This document shows, in pieces, positions 1-11,664 of a DNA stretch of 64,000 nucleotides. The DNA lies in NCBI GenBank assembly GCA_001414345.1, contig LLCB01000011.1:186001-250000 (forward strand), read 5' to 3'. The notes beneath the pieces were generated by a model, which saw only the letters and a list, made by a program, of their open reading frames with translations, was not told the origin of the DNA and ran no database searches. Both the position numbers and the translations under genes were made by a program. How positions within the stretch are numbered: position 1 is the stretch's first letter; each line of letters starts with the position of its first letter. This stretch comes from Hymenoscyphus infarciens. Its lineage: Eukaryota; Ascomycota; Leotiomycetes; Helotiales; Helotiaceae.

Positions 1-2444
1 GGACTGGTGAGGCATTTCAAGCTTGGCTTCCAAGGGAGAGGTCAGGATAGCATGAGGATTGAAATGTCAAGGAGGGTATTTTCTTGTTTCTTTTCAAGAT
101 CACTAAGAGCGTGGGTGTTGTGGCGGAGAGAAGGACAGAGTTGGTTGAGGAGGAAGAAGTAAGCAAGTCAGAGTGAGATGGTTGAGTGGGAGTGGGAGTG
201 GGAGTGTGCGTGAGCGTGGGATCCTTCCCGTCAACCTCAGGGACGTATTGTATGGGGTGCATGATCACCCTTGGGCGTTGTTGGTTGGTGACTTGGTGGG
301 AGCTGATAAGGGATTGATTGAGGTGACCAGGGGGGGTGAGAGCGCTGCAGTGCGCTCTCTTCGGGACAAGGCAGGTGCCAAGACAGCACTTCGTTCGTCT
401 ATCAAAAGAGGCTAAACCTATCAAACTGGAACACGGCGTCCCCATCATCTCAACCTACAAGAACACAACACCCTACTTTTACGACCAAGCGTTACACCGT
501 AATCTGGTGTCAGGCCATTTTGCCTCTCAAATATACCTAACCCAACCCCATCAACCACTCTCCACGCGTCGAATGCTAAGGCCTTAGTAAGGCTGTGGGC
601 TGAAAACCGTGGTAATGGGAGCCCTATTTCATCGAGGGACCCCCTAGCCCGTCCCGAAACAGACCATCGGAAGAACCGGACTGACGGCAACTCATTACCT
701 ACTGCCAGACTGCCAGTACCAGTGACTAGGTACGAGCACTTCAGGCTCGCGAGTTGATATTAACTGGCATGGCAGGGAGCGTATGGAGTAGGGGAGTCCC
801 AGGGAAGAGAGAAGACCACCTTTTTGCCGAGGTCCCTCAACAGTCTCCGTATTGAATGGAATTGTCAACGACATCACCAACTCCTCTCGCATCTATCCTA
901 TCTCTTATCAACAAGCTAGGCTAACAGACTAACAGACACAGACACCCGAACGAGTCAACAAGCTCCCGTGACCCGTCTCTTGTCAGGTGTTCCAACCTCA
1001 GTCTTTAGGCTTCACCGAGCAGCATACACGCAACGTGGGGGTCTGTCCACTGTCCATTGTCCACGAGCCACTGTCCACAGCATCCATCATTTTGAGCTGG
1101 CATGCCTGTGGGTGGAGCTTCTCCAACAAGTGTCCGGCGTTCATTCCGTACTGTACTTACAGTACTTAGCGGTACCCTCGTCTGTTCGTTCATCCCATCA
1201 CCCTTGAAGAGTCTCAGGTACTCACATGTTTCATTAATAACACCTATTCATCAGACCACTTACTTTTCCTATTCTTGCCGATCACCAAGTCTTTGGTGTT
1301 TTTGAAATTCCGGGAGGGGGGATCCGGCATCTATCCCGCAAATCCCTCCAGATGGACCCTGAAATGCTTCCCCAGCGGTTGTGGCGCTACATTCATTTCT
1401 GTCCCCCCTATCGTACCGAGTACAATATATGAACCCATCTCTCTACGTCCTGTAGAATTCACCGCTTCCCTTGAGAATCAACTTTGAACTCTGATCGGCA
1501 AGAGAGAGGGTCTTTTCTCTCTTGTGGAGCGGGTTTAATATCCGATATCGTCGCAATAGATGGTGTGGCGAGTGCCCAACTACTTCGTCCCAGGCGTAAC
1601 AGTCCATAACGGGGCCTCCTAAATAAACCCTGCTTTGTTGGGTCCCGCTATGGACTGATTCGCCTGGGACGAAGTACTACAGTATTTCCGTATTGTGTCG
1701 TTTTAATCGAGTAACTGTCACAAAAGCCGGAGATAAATCCGGACCCCCCCCCTCTCTTCGCAACTACGAGTACTGCAGGTCATCATCATATGGAAGCCTT
1801 GTGCGCCCCTTATTCCCGGCTCGCATGGGATTACGGACCACGGCCAACCACCATCTCGATATTGATAATCCCGCTGGAGAATTTGATATCCAATGGCACT
1901 ACACCCATTGATAATGAACTTTGTATACTAATTCCGGGTGGCATCGTCCCTTTTCTCCATCCACTGGATCGATCGACTGGGGCATGCATGAGTTCCAAAG
2001 AAGACGGATTTTATCAGTGACCTGTCGCATTTGGCGAGGTACACAACCTTCATAAGCTGGCCCAAGGCCCTCTTCCAGCCGATTTGCGCTGGCCGTTGGA
2101 AATGACATGACGTGGATGCGTAAATAGCCTGCGGGTCCTACCTACTTCTGTCAGTCTGGAATAATACTTGTAACTTGATTTTTGCTACGTTCACGCTTGG
2201 AGTAGTCAAGATTATGAATAAATAAATACCATGTAAACATGTTGTTGAAGGACTGCCTCCATGGAGAAATGCGGGGTAAATTTGAGGTGGTTGTGGCACG
2301 TGATAGGGCGTGTACTTCTGCCTAAGGTAACGAGCGCGTCTCTTTCACACGCCATCAAAGACAATGCGCACAACTCATCACGAGATTGTAATTTGACCAT
2401 CGCTGAAGCTCTTGATTGCATCTCTTCGAACGGATGAACCCACC
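1..2444. other. No supported gene; intergenic DNA upstream of ligase IV
   Basis: I see no convincing gene here. The longest open frame lies on the minus strand (448 down to 17, 143 codons); it has low-complexity Thr-Pro and Ser stretches that follow from a GTGGGA-type repeat at about 183-205, and no recognisable domain. It could be the first exon of a gene running off the left edge, but nothing supports that. The other frames are short and look random. The stretch holds one clear inverted repeat (annotated separately) and the promoter of the ligase gene. Confidence 0.5.
1581..1676. repeat. Imperfect inverted repeat, 36-bp arms around a 24-bp spacer
   Basis: The left arm (1581-1616) begins TACTTCGTCCCAGGCG, and the reverse complement of the right arm (1641-1676) begins with the same 16 bases. 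Over 36 bp I count four mismatches. The spacer is 24 bp. The structure could fold into a long hairpin. It resembles the two ends of a very small fold-back transposon or a deleted MITE; a transcribed hairpin is the alternative. No clear target-site duplication is visible. Confidence 0.7.
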
Positions 2445-5400
2445 ATGCCGAGTCAAAGACTGCCAGATGATGGAGCCAAGAATGAAGACCAGAGTCAATA
2501 TGACAACGGACCCATAAGCAAGGAAGATCCAGAGGAAAAGTGAGTATGGCCACCATATCAAGGATCTCAAGTAACCAGTTCAAGATATCCTCACCGGCCG
2601 AGAAATCACAACGACACTTTCTACTTCGGGGCCCTCATTACTGATCTCTTCAACCCCCTCATTAATAACAAGACATCCACAGGCCCCAAAATCAACCGCA
2701 GAAAAAAGGGTCCTCACCACAACAGCAATTCCCCTTTCGAAATCCGCAGGAAGATCATCGAAAGATTCATCTCACGATGGCGAAATGAGGTTGGGAATGA
2801 TTTCCATCCGGCGCTACGCCTCATTTGTCCAGACAAAGATCGTGATAGGCCTATGTACGGTCTCAAAGAGAAGGTGATTGGGAAACTCTTGGTCAAGTTA
2901 CTAAAGATTGACAAGAACTCAACTGATGCCTACAATGTTCTAAATTGGAAGTTGCGTGCTCAGGATTCCGACGCCGGCGGTTCGGGAAATTTCCCAGAGA
3001 GATGCTACAAGGTGTTGAAGAAGCGAGCCCTCATCAATGAGCCTGGAAATTTGAGGATTTCTGATGTCAATGAGATGTTGGATCAGTTGGCGGCTGCTCA
3101 GAAGGAAGAGAGTCAATTGCCAATTCTTGAGAAGTTTTATCGTAGGATGAATGCTGAGGAGTTGACGTGGTTGATTCGGATTATACTCCGGAAGATGGAT
3201 GTGGGAGCAACGGAAAAGACCCTTCTCAATGTGAGCTTTCTTAAAACTCTTTTGGGCATCAACTAACTTTTCCACAGCTATGGCACCCAGACGGCGAAGC
3301 TCTGTTCAATGTTTCTTCCAGTCTTCGACGTGTATGCTGGGAGCTTATAGATCCCGAAAGACGTTTAGGAGGCGATGAGACGGGAATAGAACTTATGTCA
3401 CCCTTTCAACCTCAGCTTGCTCAATTTCAAAATCAAAAGGACCCCTCTTTAGAGAAGATGGTTAAGAAGATGGGCATTACAGACAAGGAACCCGAGTTTT
3501 GGATCGAAGAGAAAATGGACGGAGAAAGAATGCAACTTCACATGATCGAGGATCCCAGTCATCCTGGAGGCAAACGCTTTGGATTCTGGTCTCGGAAAGC
3601 TAAAGACTATACATATCTCTACGGGGACGGCTTCGAAGACGACGATTCAGCTCTGACGAGACAAATCAAAGGCGCTTTCGACGCCAGAGTCAAAAATATC
3701 ATCCTCGACGGCGAAATGATTACGTGGGACCCGGAAATGGACAAGATCGTACAGTTCGGCACACTGAAAACGGCAGCACTGTCTGAAAAGAAGAATCCTT
3801 TTCAAGCGGCTGGTATTCGACCTCTTTTTCGTGTTTTCGATTGCTTGTATCTCAATGGCCAAGTTCTTACCGGATACACGTTGCAAGATAGGAGGAATGC
3901 TTTGGAGACTGCTATACACGATGTACATCGACGACTCGAAAAACACAAATTTGAGGTCGTAACAAAGCATGAAGAAATTAAACCTATTTTACATCAGATC
4001 ATTAACGACGCCGGAGAGGGATTGGTTTTGAAGAATCCAAATTCTACGTATCAACTCAACGCACGAATTGATACCTGGATGAAAGTCAAACCTGAATATA
4101 TGGATGAATATGGAGAGCAGCTTGATTGTGTGGTAATTGGTGGATATTATGGCTCTGGACGCCGAGGTGGAATTTTAGCGTCATACCTGTGTGGTTTGCG
4201 AGTTGATCAGAACCATATCGATGCTGGTAAGGAAATCTTTCTCTTTCCAACATCCACACTAACTTCTTTCTAGGTGCAGATCCCATGAAATGCTACTCCT
4301 TCTTCAGAGTAGGAGGTGGTTTCAAAAAAGAAGATTACTCCAAAATCGCACATTTAACAGAAGACAAATGGCACGACTGGGACCCTAACAGGCCACCCAA
4401 AAAATACATCGAACTCCCCGGCGACCGCGAACGCCCGGACCGATGGATTAAACCCGACGACTCCCTCGTCTTTCAAGTAAAAGCTGCCTCCGTAGACGGT
4501 TCGGACTCCTTCATGACAGGATTCACACTCCGCTTCCCCCGCTTCATAAGAATCCGCCATGACAAGGATTGGCAATCGGCCCTCTCCCTCTCTGAATTCC
4601 GGGCTCTGAAACAGAGGGTAGAAACCGAATCCAAAAAAGAAGATTTCAAAGTCAGCACCAGACGCAAGACGACAAAACGTATTAAGAAAGAAGTCGTCAT
4701 CGCGGGAATGGACTCGAAAATCAAAACTCCCTACGCAGGACCACATACCCAAGTCTTCGCTGGACTGGATTTCTGTGTGCTCACTGATATGACCAAACCC
4801 GTGAAAAAGAGTAAAGCTGAACTCGAGCAGATGTTAAAAACAAACGGAGGGACATTGACCCAAAATCCCAATGCTAAAGAGAATATTCTCATCATTGCGG
4901 ATAAGAGGACGGTGAAACCGGCTTCGATTATCAAACGCGGGACGACGAATTTGATCAAGGGAGCTTGGGTTTTGGATGCGCTGAAGCAGGCGGAGATCGA
5001 TGGGGAGGAGAGGAAGAAATTCTTACTTCCTTTTGAACCGGACCATTTGTTTCATACTATTGAGACTTCGACGGTTGATGTTCAGAATACGGTAGATGAC
5101 TATGGGGATTCCTACGCTAGGGATATTGAACCGAAAGAGTTAGGGACCTTTTGTGAGAAGATGATACATCCCAAAACTGGGAATTTCGACCCGCAATTTT
5201 TTCGGTTGGAACTTGAGGAACGGGGACATGGTCTTCAGGATTTACCGGGGGAGTTCTTTGGGAGGTGTAAACTTTTCTTCTTACCCGGGGGGAAGACGGA
5301 TGGGGATAGCGAGAGTGATCTTCTGATTATGAAATCGAGGGTTAAGTTCGCCGGGGGGAAGATTGCGGGGGATGAGAATGAGGAGGGGATCACGCATATT

Positions 5401-5565
5401 GTTACTGGGGATGGGAATCAGGATGAGGTCAAGGCTGCGAGGAGAAGAATGGCGGATGCTATGGTTGTTGATGGAAGGAAGATTGCGAGGATTGTCAGCG
5501 TGAGGTGGGTTGATGAGTGTTGGGAGGAGAAGACGCTTCTGGATGAGGAGAGGTATGCTGTTTGA
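2445..5565 (+). CDS. lig4: DNA ligase IV (ATP-dependent, non-homologous end joining)
   Basis: Joins DNA ends in non-homologous end joining in the nucleus, with Lif1/XRCC4. I resolve four exons: 2445-2539, 2579-3230, 3278-4226 and 4274-5565 (995 aa). The introns (39, 47 and 47 bp) all have GT/AG borders. The start is the ATG at 2445 in a CCACCATGCC context; the N-terminal peptide then runs through a short intron into the family's YPHRPRNH segment. Order: N-terminal DNA-binding domain (about 40-260); adenylation domain with active-site Lys328 in EKMDGER and the later EGLVLKNP motif; OB-fold up to about 690; two C-terminal BRCT domains (about 722-820 and 885-995). Length and order are typical of fungal Lig4. 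No lesion is visible. The 39-bp first intron is unusually short. Confidence 0.95.
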
Positions 5566-6187
5566 GGAAGCATGGGGGCGGATGAATGATAGTGTGACTC
5601 TTGATGGCTCTCGCTCTGGAGCTGGGAGCGTGTATTTATGAAGAATCTTATGACCGGAATGATAACGTGAAATCTGGAATCCTACTACCTAACTTTCTTT
5701 TGCTTTTCGGGTCATGTCATCGTTCAACGTACAGTACCTCCTCAACTGAGGCGGTTGGGAAAAACCATTTATTTTGTAGGGTCGCTCCTTCCCACCGTTC
5801 GCGGGTAATTCGCTGGGCCTCGTGTCACTGGAATTGCTGGCTTTCATGAGGGAAGGGACGATCTGTAGTGTCGACTAACAGTGAATGTCGAGCGGAGTGG
5901 CAATAGGTGTCACTTGGCCGAGGCTGAATTGTGCCTCATCCTTTGACTTGACCTTTTGGAAACAGGACATAGAGTCGCTCCTTCTCCTCGTCTCGAAGGC
6001 CCTTTGTCACGCGGAAATAGGGTCACATGACACCCCATTTCCCCTGTATATTGCACCTCTGTATATATAGCAGAGTTTTCACCTCCGAATACAAGGCTCC
6101 TTAGAGCGTTTTCAACCCAAAAATACGTCACACCCTTCCATATATATGATTTCTTGTCGTCGAAAATGACTCCCGGGGGGGGGGGGG
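5566..6187. other. Intergenic; ends in a 13-G run
   Basis: Downstream region of ligase IV with no supported gene. It keeps normal base composition until a run of 13 G at 6175-6187, which sits at the border with the AT-rich RIPed island. The short open frames here have no recognisable features. Confidence 0.6.
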
Positions 6188-6393
6188 AACTAATCGTCTA
6201 TATACTCTGTCTATTACTTTTAATACGAAGAGTAAGAACCTAAGCTATTAAGGTTTGGTTTAATATAAGCTTTATTCATTAATTACATCACTTCAGATAA
6301 CTTATTTAATTAAAATCAAGTACTCTAAACTTTCTTAAACAATTATATTAGTTAAACTTTATTAGACAAGTATTATTCTCTAGTCTTTATTTT

Positions 6394-6707
6394 TGTGATG
6401 GCATGCCATCCTGGATAGCTGGGAGTACCTGCCACATATAAGGTTTCGGCAGTTGTTGTCTTACATTGTCTGTTTTAGGAAGGTTACGTAGGTTCGGGCT
6501 TTTGTATTAGCCGACGTATGACGTTAGTCGGTTTCGGACCCTTTTGTACTGTCCGAACCTCTTGTATATAGCAGCCTACTCCTAGAGTTAGAAGAGGGAT
6601 AGTTTTTCCTTTTCTTCTGTATTAGAGCCTAGTATTTACATACGTCATTCTACCAAACGCACTCCCATATGCCTCTTCTGTAGTTGTATGTATTTCGTGC
6701 CGTTACA
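6394..6707 (+). repeat. 5' LTR of element 1 (314 bp)
   Basis: Direct repeat of 9120-9398. It starts TGTGATGG and ends CGTTACA. Differences from the 3' copy are mainly G/A and C/T transitions, plus a segment of about 35 bp (around 6628-6662) missing from the 3' copy. Confidence 0.9.
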
Positions 6708-7053
6708 TAAACTCTTCTTCGCCAGTAACGGCATTTATAATATCTCTTCAAGCTTTTATCGCTTTTTGTTTCGAATTCGATTCAGCCTAGATTCGGACCA
6801 TTACAACAACATCCTCAAATAGCCGGGATTCTAGAGATCTCCTAGACGGCCATTGACACTAGGGTTTAGTGTCTGTATAGACAGCTGGTAAAAATCGTGT
6901 GTTGCACGTCAAGGAAGCAGGATACGCTGAGTGTCCCTGAGGCTTCTAATAACCCTCTCCGTGCAGGGAATGCTGCACACAGGTTCGATTCGGATAGTTG
7001 ACATACCATAGTCATCCGGAAGACTCCCGAATCGACCCCTTTACCCCCCCAAA

Positions 7054-7359
7054 TTGACATTTAATATGTCAGAATCAGGAGCGACCCCAGGTCCCTCCCA
7101 AGCTCCGCTTCCAAGCGTAGAGCCCCCCTTTAGGGAAGAAAGTCAAGCCCTAACAGAAAGGTCCCCGACTCGGCACCGCACCCCCAAGAATAACAAGAAG
7201 CTAAAGAACAACAAAGGCAAAGGCATAGCGCCTAGAAGCCAGAGAGACCAACGAAACTTCTCTAATGCGGACGAGATGCGGGGTGTGATCTTAGCTATGG
7301 AGGCCAAGGATCAAGAAAAAGAAGAGAGAATTTTGCAGCAAGATGACTGGATCGCCTAA
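7054..7359 (+). pseudogene. gag N-terminal remnant in element 1
   Basis: Open frame of 101 codons. It is hydrophilic and rich in Lys, Arg, Glu and Pro. The same sequence, RIP-mutated, is found at the start of the gag region of the gypsy element on the minus strand at about 30248-29930; this is why I call it a gag N-terminus. It lacks a capsid domain and a CCHC zinc knuckle. An overlapping frame (7343-7897) continues through RIP-poor DNA, so the ancestral frame is broken here. The product is unlikely to work as Gag. Confidence 0.6.
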
Positions 7360-7831
7360 TTATCGGACTTGGTATAGCAAATCAGTCGACAACTGCCAGG
7401 TAACGACCAAAGTCCGAGTCCCATCCGACCAATGCGAACACCTCCTTCATCGGGTGCGAAACTCTACCCCTGATGTTCCTTCCTCACAACGACCTACTCC
7501 ACACCCCCCTTTCCGAAAGACACCTCCTATTCGAACCCTCTCCGATCCTTACCCGTACACCCAAGAACAAAAAGTCGCGAAACAACAAGGGCTCAGCCCT
7601 CCGAAGAGACTTCTCAAATGCGGACAATATACGGACGAGAGAGGGAGGCACAAAATCAAAGGACAAAACAATCGGTTAGCCGAGAGAGTGAGGACAAAAT
7701 TACAAGCGAACTTCGAAGTCAACAACCAAATCCCACCTCCGAACCCTCCTCGATCCGACCCTCCTTCGCCTTTAGACCCCTTTCGCTTACGGGCCCCTGC
7801 CCCTGATGCCTTCCCACCACTTCCCAACCCT

Positions 7832-8870
7832 CGAATCGGATATGAATCGGTCGAAATACGCTTTCCATCAGGACAAAACTCAGAAGCGAGCTCTTAGCTG
7901 AGTTATCGCTGTCAATCCCGACCGAACATCATCCGAAAGAGATAGAAGTGGAATTAGGAGAAGATTACGCTGAAGAAACTTTTGCCGACTTCAAAAGGTC
8001 ACTTTTCGAGTACGGCCATACTCGGGGAGATACCAGAATCGGAACGCTTCTTTCATATGTGGGAGAAAATTACACCTCAGCTCCGAAACGCGTCTGCTAC
8101 GCTTAAGAGACGCTGGAATTACAACTTTGCTGAAAATCTCTTCGGTTCAAAAGAATACCCCCATCCAGCTCCGAACTCCCCACGATACGACCCGACAGCA
8201 ACTCTTCTTCGAAAACGGAAGATGAATAAGTCCTTAAGTACCCCGATTCAGACCCGAATTGCTGAAGGGAACGAGGCGGCCTACGGGCCTGAGCAACACA
8301 GTTCCTACGACAGTACCGATAAATGTCGTACCCGAAACTGTACCCCTTTTGTTGTCCCGAACTTCGGATAGCATTTTCAAATTCGGCATCAAGTCTTTTG
8401 ACCAGCCGAAACCCCACCGACTCTGATCAGAGTCTTACAATCTTTACTTTCTTACTTTCTTTCACTTCTGGCCGGGCCAGAAGTCCTTTTTTTCATTTGA
8501 ACTTTCGAATCGGATACGAATCGGTACGCTCTCGAAATGATAGTGACCTCTTAGCTGAGTTATCACTGTCTACGACATTATCGACTTTTCGTTTCCGACT
8601 TCACGTTTTTGAATTCAAATCAGATGCGAATCGGTACGCCCACGAAGTGAACTCTTAGCTGAGACATCACTGTCACCTACAACATTACCTTTTGATGTTC
8701 GCTTCCGACTTTATTCTGAACTTTTTCGAACCTACACTCTTTTAGTAAATTCGAATCAGATGCGAATCGACACGCTCTCGAAGTGAGCTCTTAACTGAGT
8801 TATCACTGCCTCTCAACCGAACGACCTCCGACTCTACTCTGAATTCACCTTCGACCTTTGAACTTTTTCT
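7832..8870 (+). repeat. Degenerate tandem repeats inside element 1
   Basis: At least four related units, about 105-140 bp apart in the later part (around 7832, 8508, 8615 and 8752), share the order GAATCGGATACGAATCGG, then CTCTCGAAGTGAGCTC, then TTAGCTGAGTTATCACTG. The spacers between these blocks differ in length. The same units occur in element 2 (about 12770-12850 and 13690-13890, and after 14634). They replace the pol region expected in an autonomous element. Confidence 0.75.
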
Positions 8871-9119
8871 GATTTTACTTTGAACTTTTTCCGACCTGCT
8901 AGACGGATCGGACCACACTCTTTTAGCGAACGCTTGCTTTGATATTAAAGGATTGGAAACGAAGTCTCTCTTTTGCAAGCATCTACGAACTCGGGTCAGC
9001 TACGATTCAGACCCTGACCTTTTCGCTTACGACAAATGCAACAACTTACACCATCCTGATTCGACCCTGAATAATAAGATAGACAGACTCGAGGACGAGT
9101 CTTTTTCAAGGGAGGGGGA

Positions 9120-9398
9120 TGTGATGGCATGCCATCCTGGATAGCTGGGAGTACCTGCCACATATAAGGTTTCAGCAGTTATTGTCTTACATTGTCTATT
9201 TTAGGAAGGTTACGTAGGTTCGGGCTTTTGTATTAGCCGACGTATGACGTTGGTCGGTTTCGGACCCTTTTGTACTGTCCGAACCTCTTATATATAGCAG
9301 CCTACTCCTAGAGTTAGAAGAGGGATAGTTTTTCCTTTTCTTCCGTATCACACTCCTATATACCTCTTCTATAGTTGTGTGTATTTCGTGCCGTTACA
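9120..9398 (+). repeat. 3' LTR of element 1 (279 bp)
   Basis: Direct repeat of 6394-6707, with an internal deletion of about 35 bp. It is preceded by the polypurine tract and followed by the ATTTT target duplication. Confidence 0.9.
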
Positions 9399-9568
9399 AT
9401 TTTATTTATAGTTATTTTCTCTAAACTTCTTTAATAATTATAATAATTAGAAAGTTATATATAGAACTTTATTACTTAATTTCCTCTGTTCTAAACGTGA
9501 CGAGCCTGTTTAGCTAGTATATTAATCGGATTAATTAGCTACTAAAAAAGTAATAAAATATAGAAAGG

Positions 9569-9724
9569 TGTGACGGTTTCAGACCTGTCACGTGACTCTT
9601 CACCGCCTGGCAGAATCCTGTATATTAGCATCGTTTAGAGCTGTCTTTGCTCTTTACCTTTAGTTTTCGCGTTAATAACTACGAATAGACTACTTCTCTA
9701 CTCTACTCCTACCTTATTATTATA
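9569..9724 (+). repeat. 5' LTR of the TRIM (156 bp)
   Basis: Direct repeat of 10591-10746. The differences seen are transitions such as CACGTGAC versus TACGTAAC, as RIP would leave. Confidence 0.88.
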
Positions 9725-9769
9725 TTAAACTAAAGGTTACTCTTCTTATTAGGCTTCGGATTCTCTTCT

Positions 9770-9990
9770 TCTGGTATTCGACTCCTCTCTAGCTTCGGAT
9801 CTTCTTCTTTTGGCATCTAACCTCTCTCTAGCTTCGGATCCCCTTCTTTTGGTATCTGACCCCTCTCTAGCTTCGGATCCTCTTCTTTTAGTATCTGACC
9901 CCTCTCTAGCATCTGACCCCTCTCTGGCATCTTCGGATTCTCCTTCTCTAGTATCTTCGGATCCCCTCTCTCTAGTGTTTATAGACTCTC
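9770..9990 (+). repeat. Minisatellite inside the TRIM
   Basis: Tandem units of about 30-42 bp built on CCTCTCTAGCTTCGGATC, followed by CTTCTTTTGGTATCTGA, repeat several times and then break into shorter units (CTCTCTAGCATCTGACC). One frame stays open through the array and would give a Ser-Leu-Asp-rich repeat peptide of about 65 residues. That openness is probably a by-product of the repeat, not evidence of a gene. Confidence 0.8.
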
Positions 9991-10590
9991 TCTCTCTCTT
10001 TAAATAGCTAGTATCTAACTGCTTTGATAATAGACTCTAATATCGTATACTAGGTATATAAGTTTAGCTCTCTTATTAAAAAGAAATATTAATACGCTTA
10101 TATAATCGACGCTTCGATAAGATAGCTTATCTAGCTCGTTATTAGTTAATCTAAGCCTCTTATCGATAAGAAGCTTCTCTACGCCTCGATGAGAGTAGTC
10201 TTTTAAGTAGACCTCCTTACTTTCGACTATATTATTTTTCAATAACTCTTGAAGCCTTCTTCTTCTTCTCCTAATATTACGAAAGTCGATATTTTAAAAG
10301 CTCTTAAAGCCTATACTTTAGTAATTGACAAAGTTATAGGAGTATATACTAGTTACTTAGTAGATTATATAGATTAGTATTAGAGAGCGAATATAGAGAG
10401 TTTTAGACAACTTAGCGTATAGCTAGTATCTTACTACTCTTATAGAGCTAGTATCTTACTACTCTTATAGAGCTGGCATCTTATAGCTGCCTTAGTAGAA
10501 GAAAGAGTATAGGCTAAGACTAGTAGATATATAGATAGATAAGTACACGGGTATAGAGCTCGAGGGCGAGCTCTACTAAAGAGGGGGAAA

Positions 10591-10746
10591 TGTGACGGTT
10601 TTAGACCTGTTACGTAACTCTTCACCGCCTGGCAGAATCCTGTATATTAGTATCGTTTAGAGCTGTCTTCGCTCTTTATCTTTAGTTTTCGTGTTAATAA
10701 CTACGAATAGACTACTTCTCTACTCTACTCCTGCCTTGTTGTTATA
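10591..10746 (+). repeat. 3' LTR of the TRIM (156 bp)
   Basis: Same length as the 5' copy. It follows a purine tract and is followed by the right target duplication AAAGA. Confidence 0.88.
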
Positions 10747-10915
10747 AAAGAGTTTATAGTGAATTAAGGAATTAGCTTATTAAGTAAGAGAGAGGTATAT
10801 ATATATATACTTTCTCTCGTACTAAGTAACCTCTATTCTACTAATAACACTTCTTGTCGCTTTTGACGTCTTATTTAGTATTAAGCTCTTTTTTAACCTA
10901 ATAATACTCTTACTT
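10747..10915 (+). repeat. Dispersed repeat, second copy at about 33781-33950
   Basis: The two stretches share the order GAGTTTATAGTGAATTAAGG, a TATATA run, CTAAGTAACCTCTATTC and TATTTAGTATTAAGCTC. They differ mostly by transitions. The copy at 10747 is interrupted at its left edge by the TRIM. Both copies belong to an unidentified RIPed repeat family. Confidence 0.75.
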
Positions 10916-11664
10916 ATCTATCTATTAAGAGAATATCTTCGAAGTATAGTAAATAAGTCGCTTATAAGAGTATTATTACTAAGGCTAGTAATAGAGCTAT
11001 AAAGGTACTCTAAGCTTAACTAGTAGAAGATAATATTAAAGACGACGAGTATAATAGATAAGTTAATAAAGCACGCTATAATACTTAAGTAGCTATATAA
11101 GTATATATTATACCGTCTAAAACGCTACTACTAATTAAGATAATACTATAAATAGTACTTGCTATCTAGCTTATTAAAGAAGATAGCTATAAGTATAGTA
11201 GAACTAGGGTTAGGCTTAAGACGATAATAGTATAAACTTCTATCTAAGAGATAAAGGTAATAACGATAGCGATAACGACGATAACGAGAGTATTAATAAA
11301 GCCTCTTTTTAAGACCTTGTCTAAGTAAATAGGTTAGCTAATAATAGACTACTAAATAGCTCTCTCCTCTTTTAAGATAACTAATACCTCTAAGTTAATA
11401 GATATATAAGTAGATATAATAGTAGATACTAGAGTTATATAGAGAGACTATTTAATAGAGAATACCTTTAGAGCTTTGCCTCTAGATATCTTTAGAGATA
11501 TCTTTAGAGCTTCTCTTAGAGTAACTTCAGTTAAGACAACTTTGGTATAGGATATTCTAACTTTTAGAGCTTCTAGGGTTTTTAGAGCTACTTATAAGCT
11601 AATTTTAGTATAGGATACTCTTATAACTTTAGCGCTACTACCTAGAGTAACCTAGTAAGAGTTC
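10916..11664. other. RIPed repeat remains, no gene
   Basis: Very AT-rich DNA almost lacking CpA and TpG, with stops in all frames. It has no homology I can recognise. It is the host DNA into which element 2 inserted (left target duplication AGTTC at 11660-11664). Confidence 0.6.

Larger units (their letters stand above)
6394..9398 (+). mobile_element. Non-autonomous LTR retrotransposon, element 1, nearly un-RIPed
   Basis: Two direct LTRs (6394-6707 and 9120-9398) both start TGTGATGGCATGCC and end GTGCCGTTACA, giving the canonical TG...CA. The bases ATTTT flank both ends (6389-6393 and 9399-9403), a 5-bp target-site duplication. A purine-rich tract (AAGGGAGGGGGA) lies directly before the 3' LTR. 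The internal 2.4 kb holds only a gag-like N-terminal fragment and degenerate tandem repeats, with no protease, reverse transcriptase or integrase. It must therefore be mobilised in trans, probably by relatives of the gypsy element at 23038-31093, with which it shares the leader and gag start. I could not match a primer-binding site to a tRNA. Confidence 0.92.
9569..10746 (+). mobile_element. TRIM-type miniature LTR element (1,178 bp)
   Basis: Two equal direct LTRs of 156 bp (9569-9724 and 10591-10746) start TGTGACGGTTT and end in TTATA (probably RIPed from TTACA). A polypurine tract (AGAGGGGGAAA) lies directly before the second LTR. The flanks are AAAGG on the left and AAAGA on the right, a 5-bp target duplication with one G-to-A change. 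The 866-bp interior encodes no retroviral protein; it holds a minisatellite (9770-9990) and RIPed DNA. Size and structure fit a terminal-repeat retrotransposon in miniature, dependent on proteins made elsewhere. It inserted into a repeat also seen near 33765. Confidence 0.85.

Noticed and set aside
1..690. Minus-strand frames of 143 and 81 codons at the left end
   Set aside because: Low-complexity composition, no domain, no splice structure I can support.
7343..7897. 184-codon Pro/Arg-rich frame in element 1
   Set aside because: It overlaps the gag-like frame, has no domain, and lies in degenerate element DNA. Probably a decayed gag continuation.
9810..10007. 65-codon Ser-Leu-Asp repeat protein
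   Set aside because: The open frame follows from a minisatellite inside a TRIM, with no other sign of a gene.
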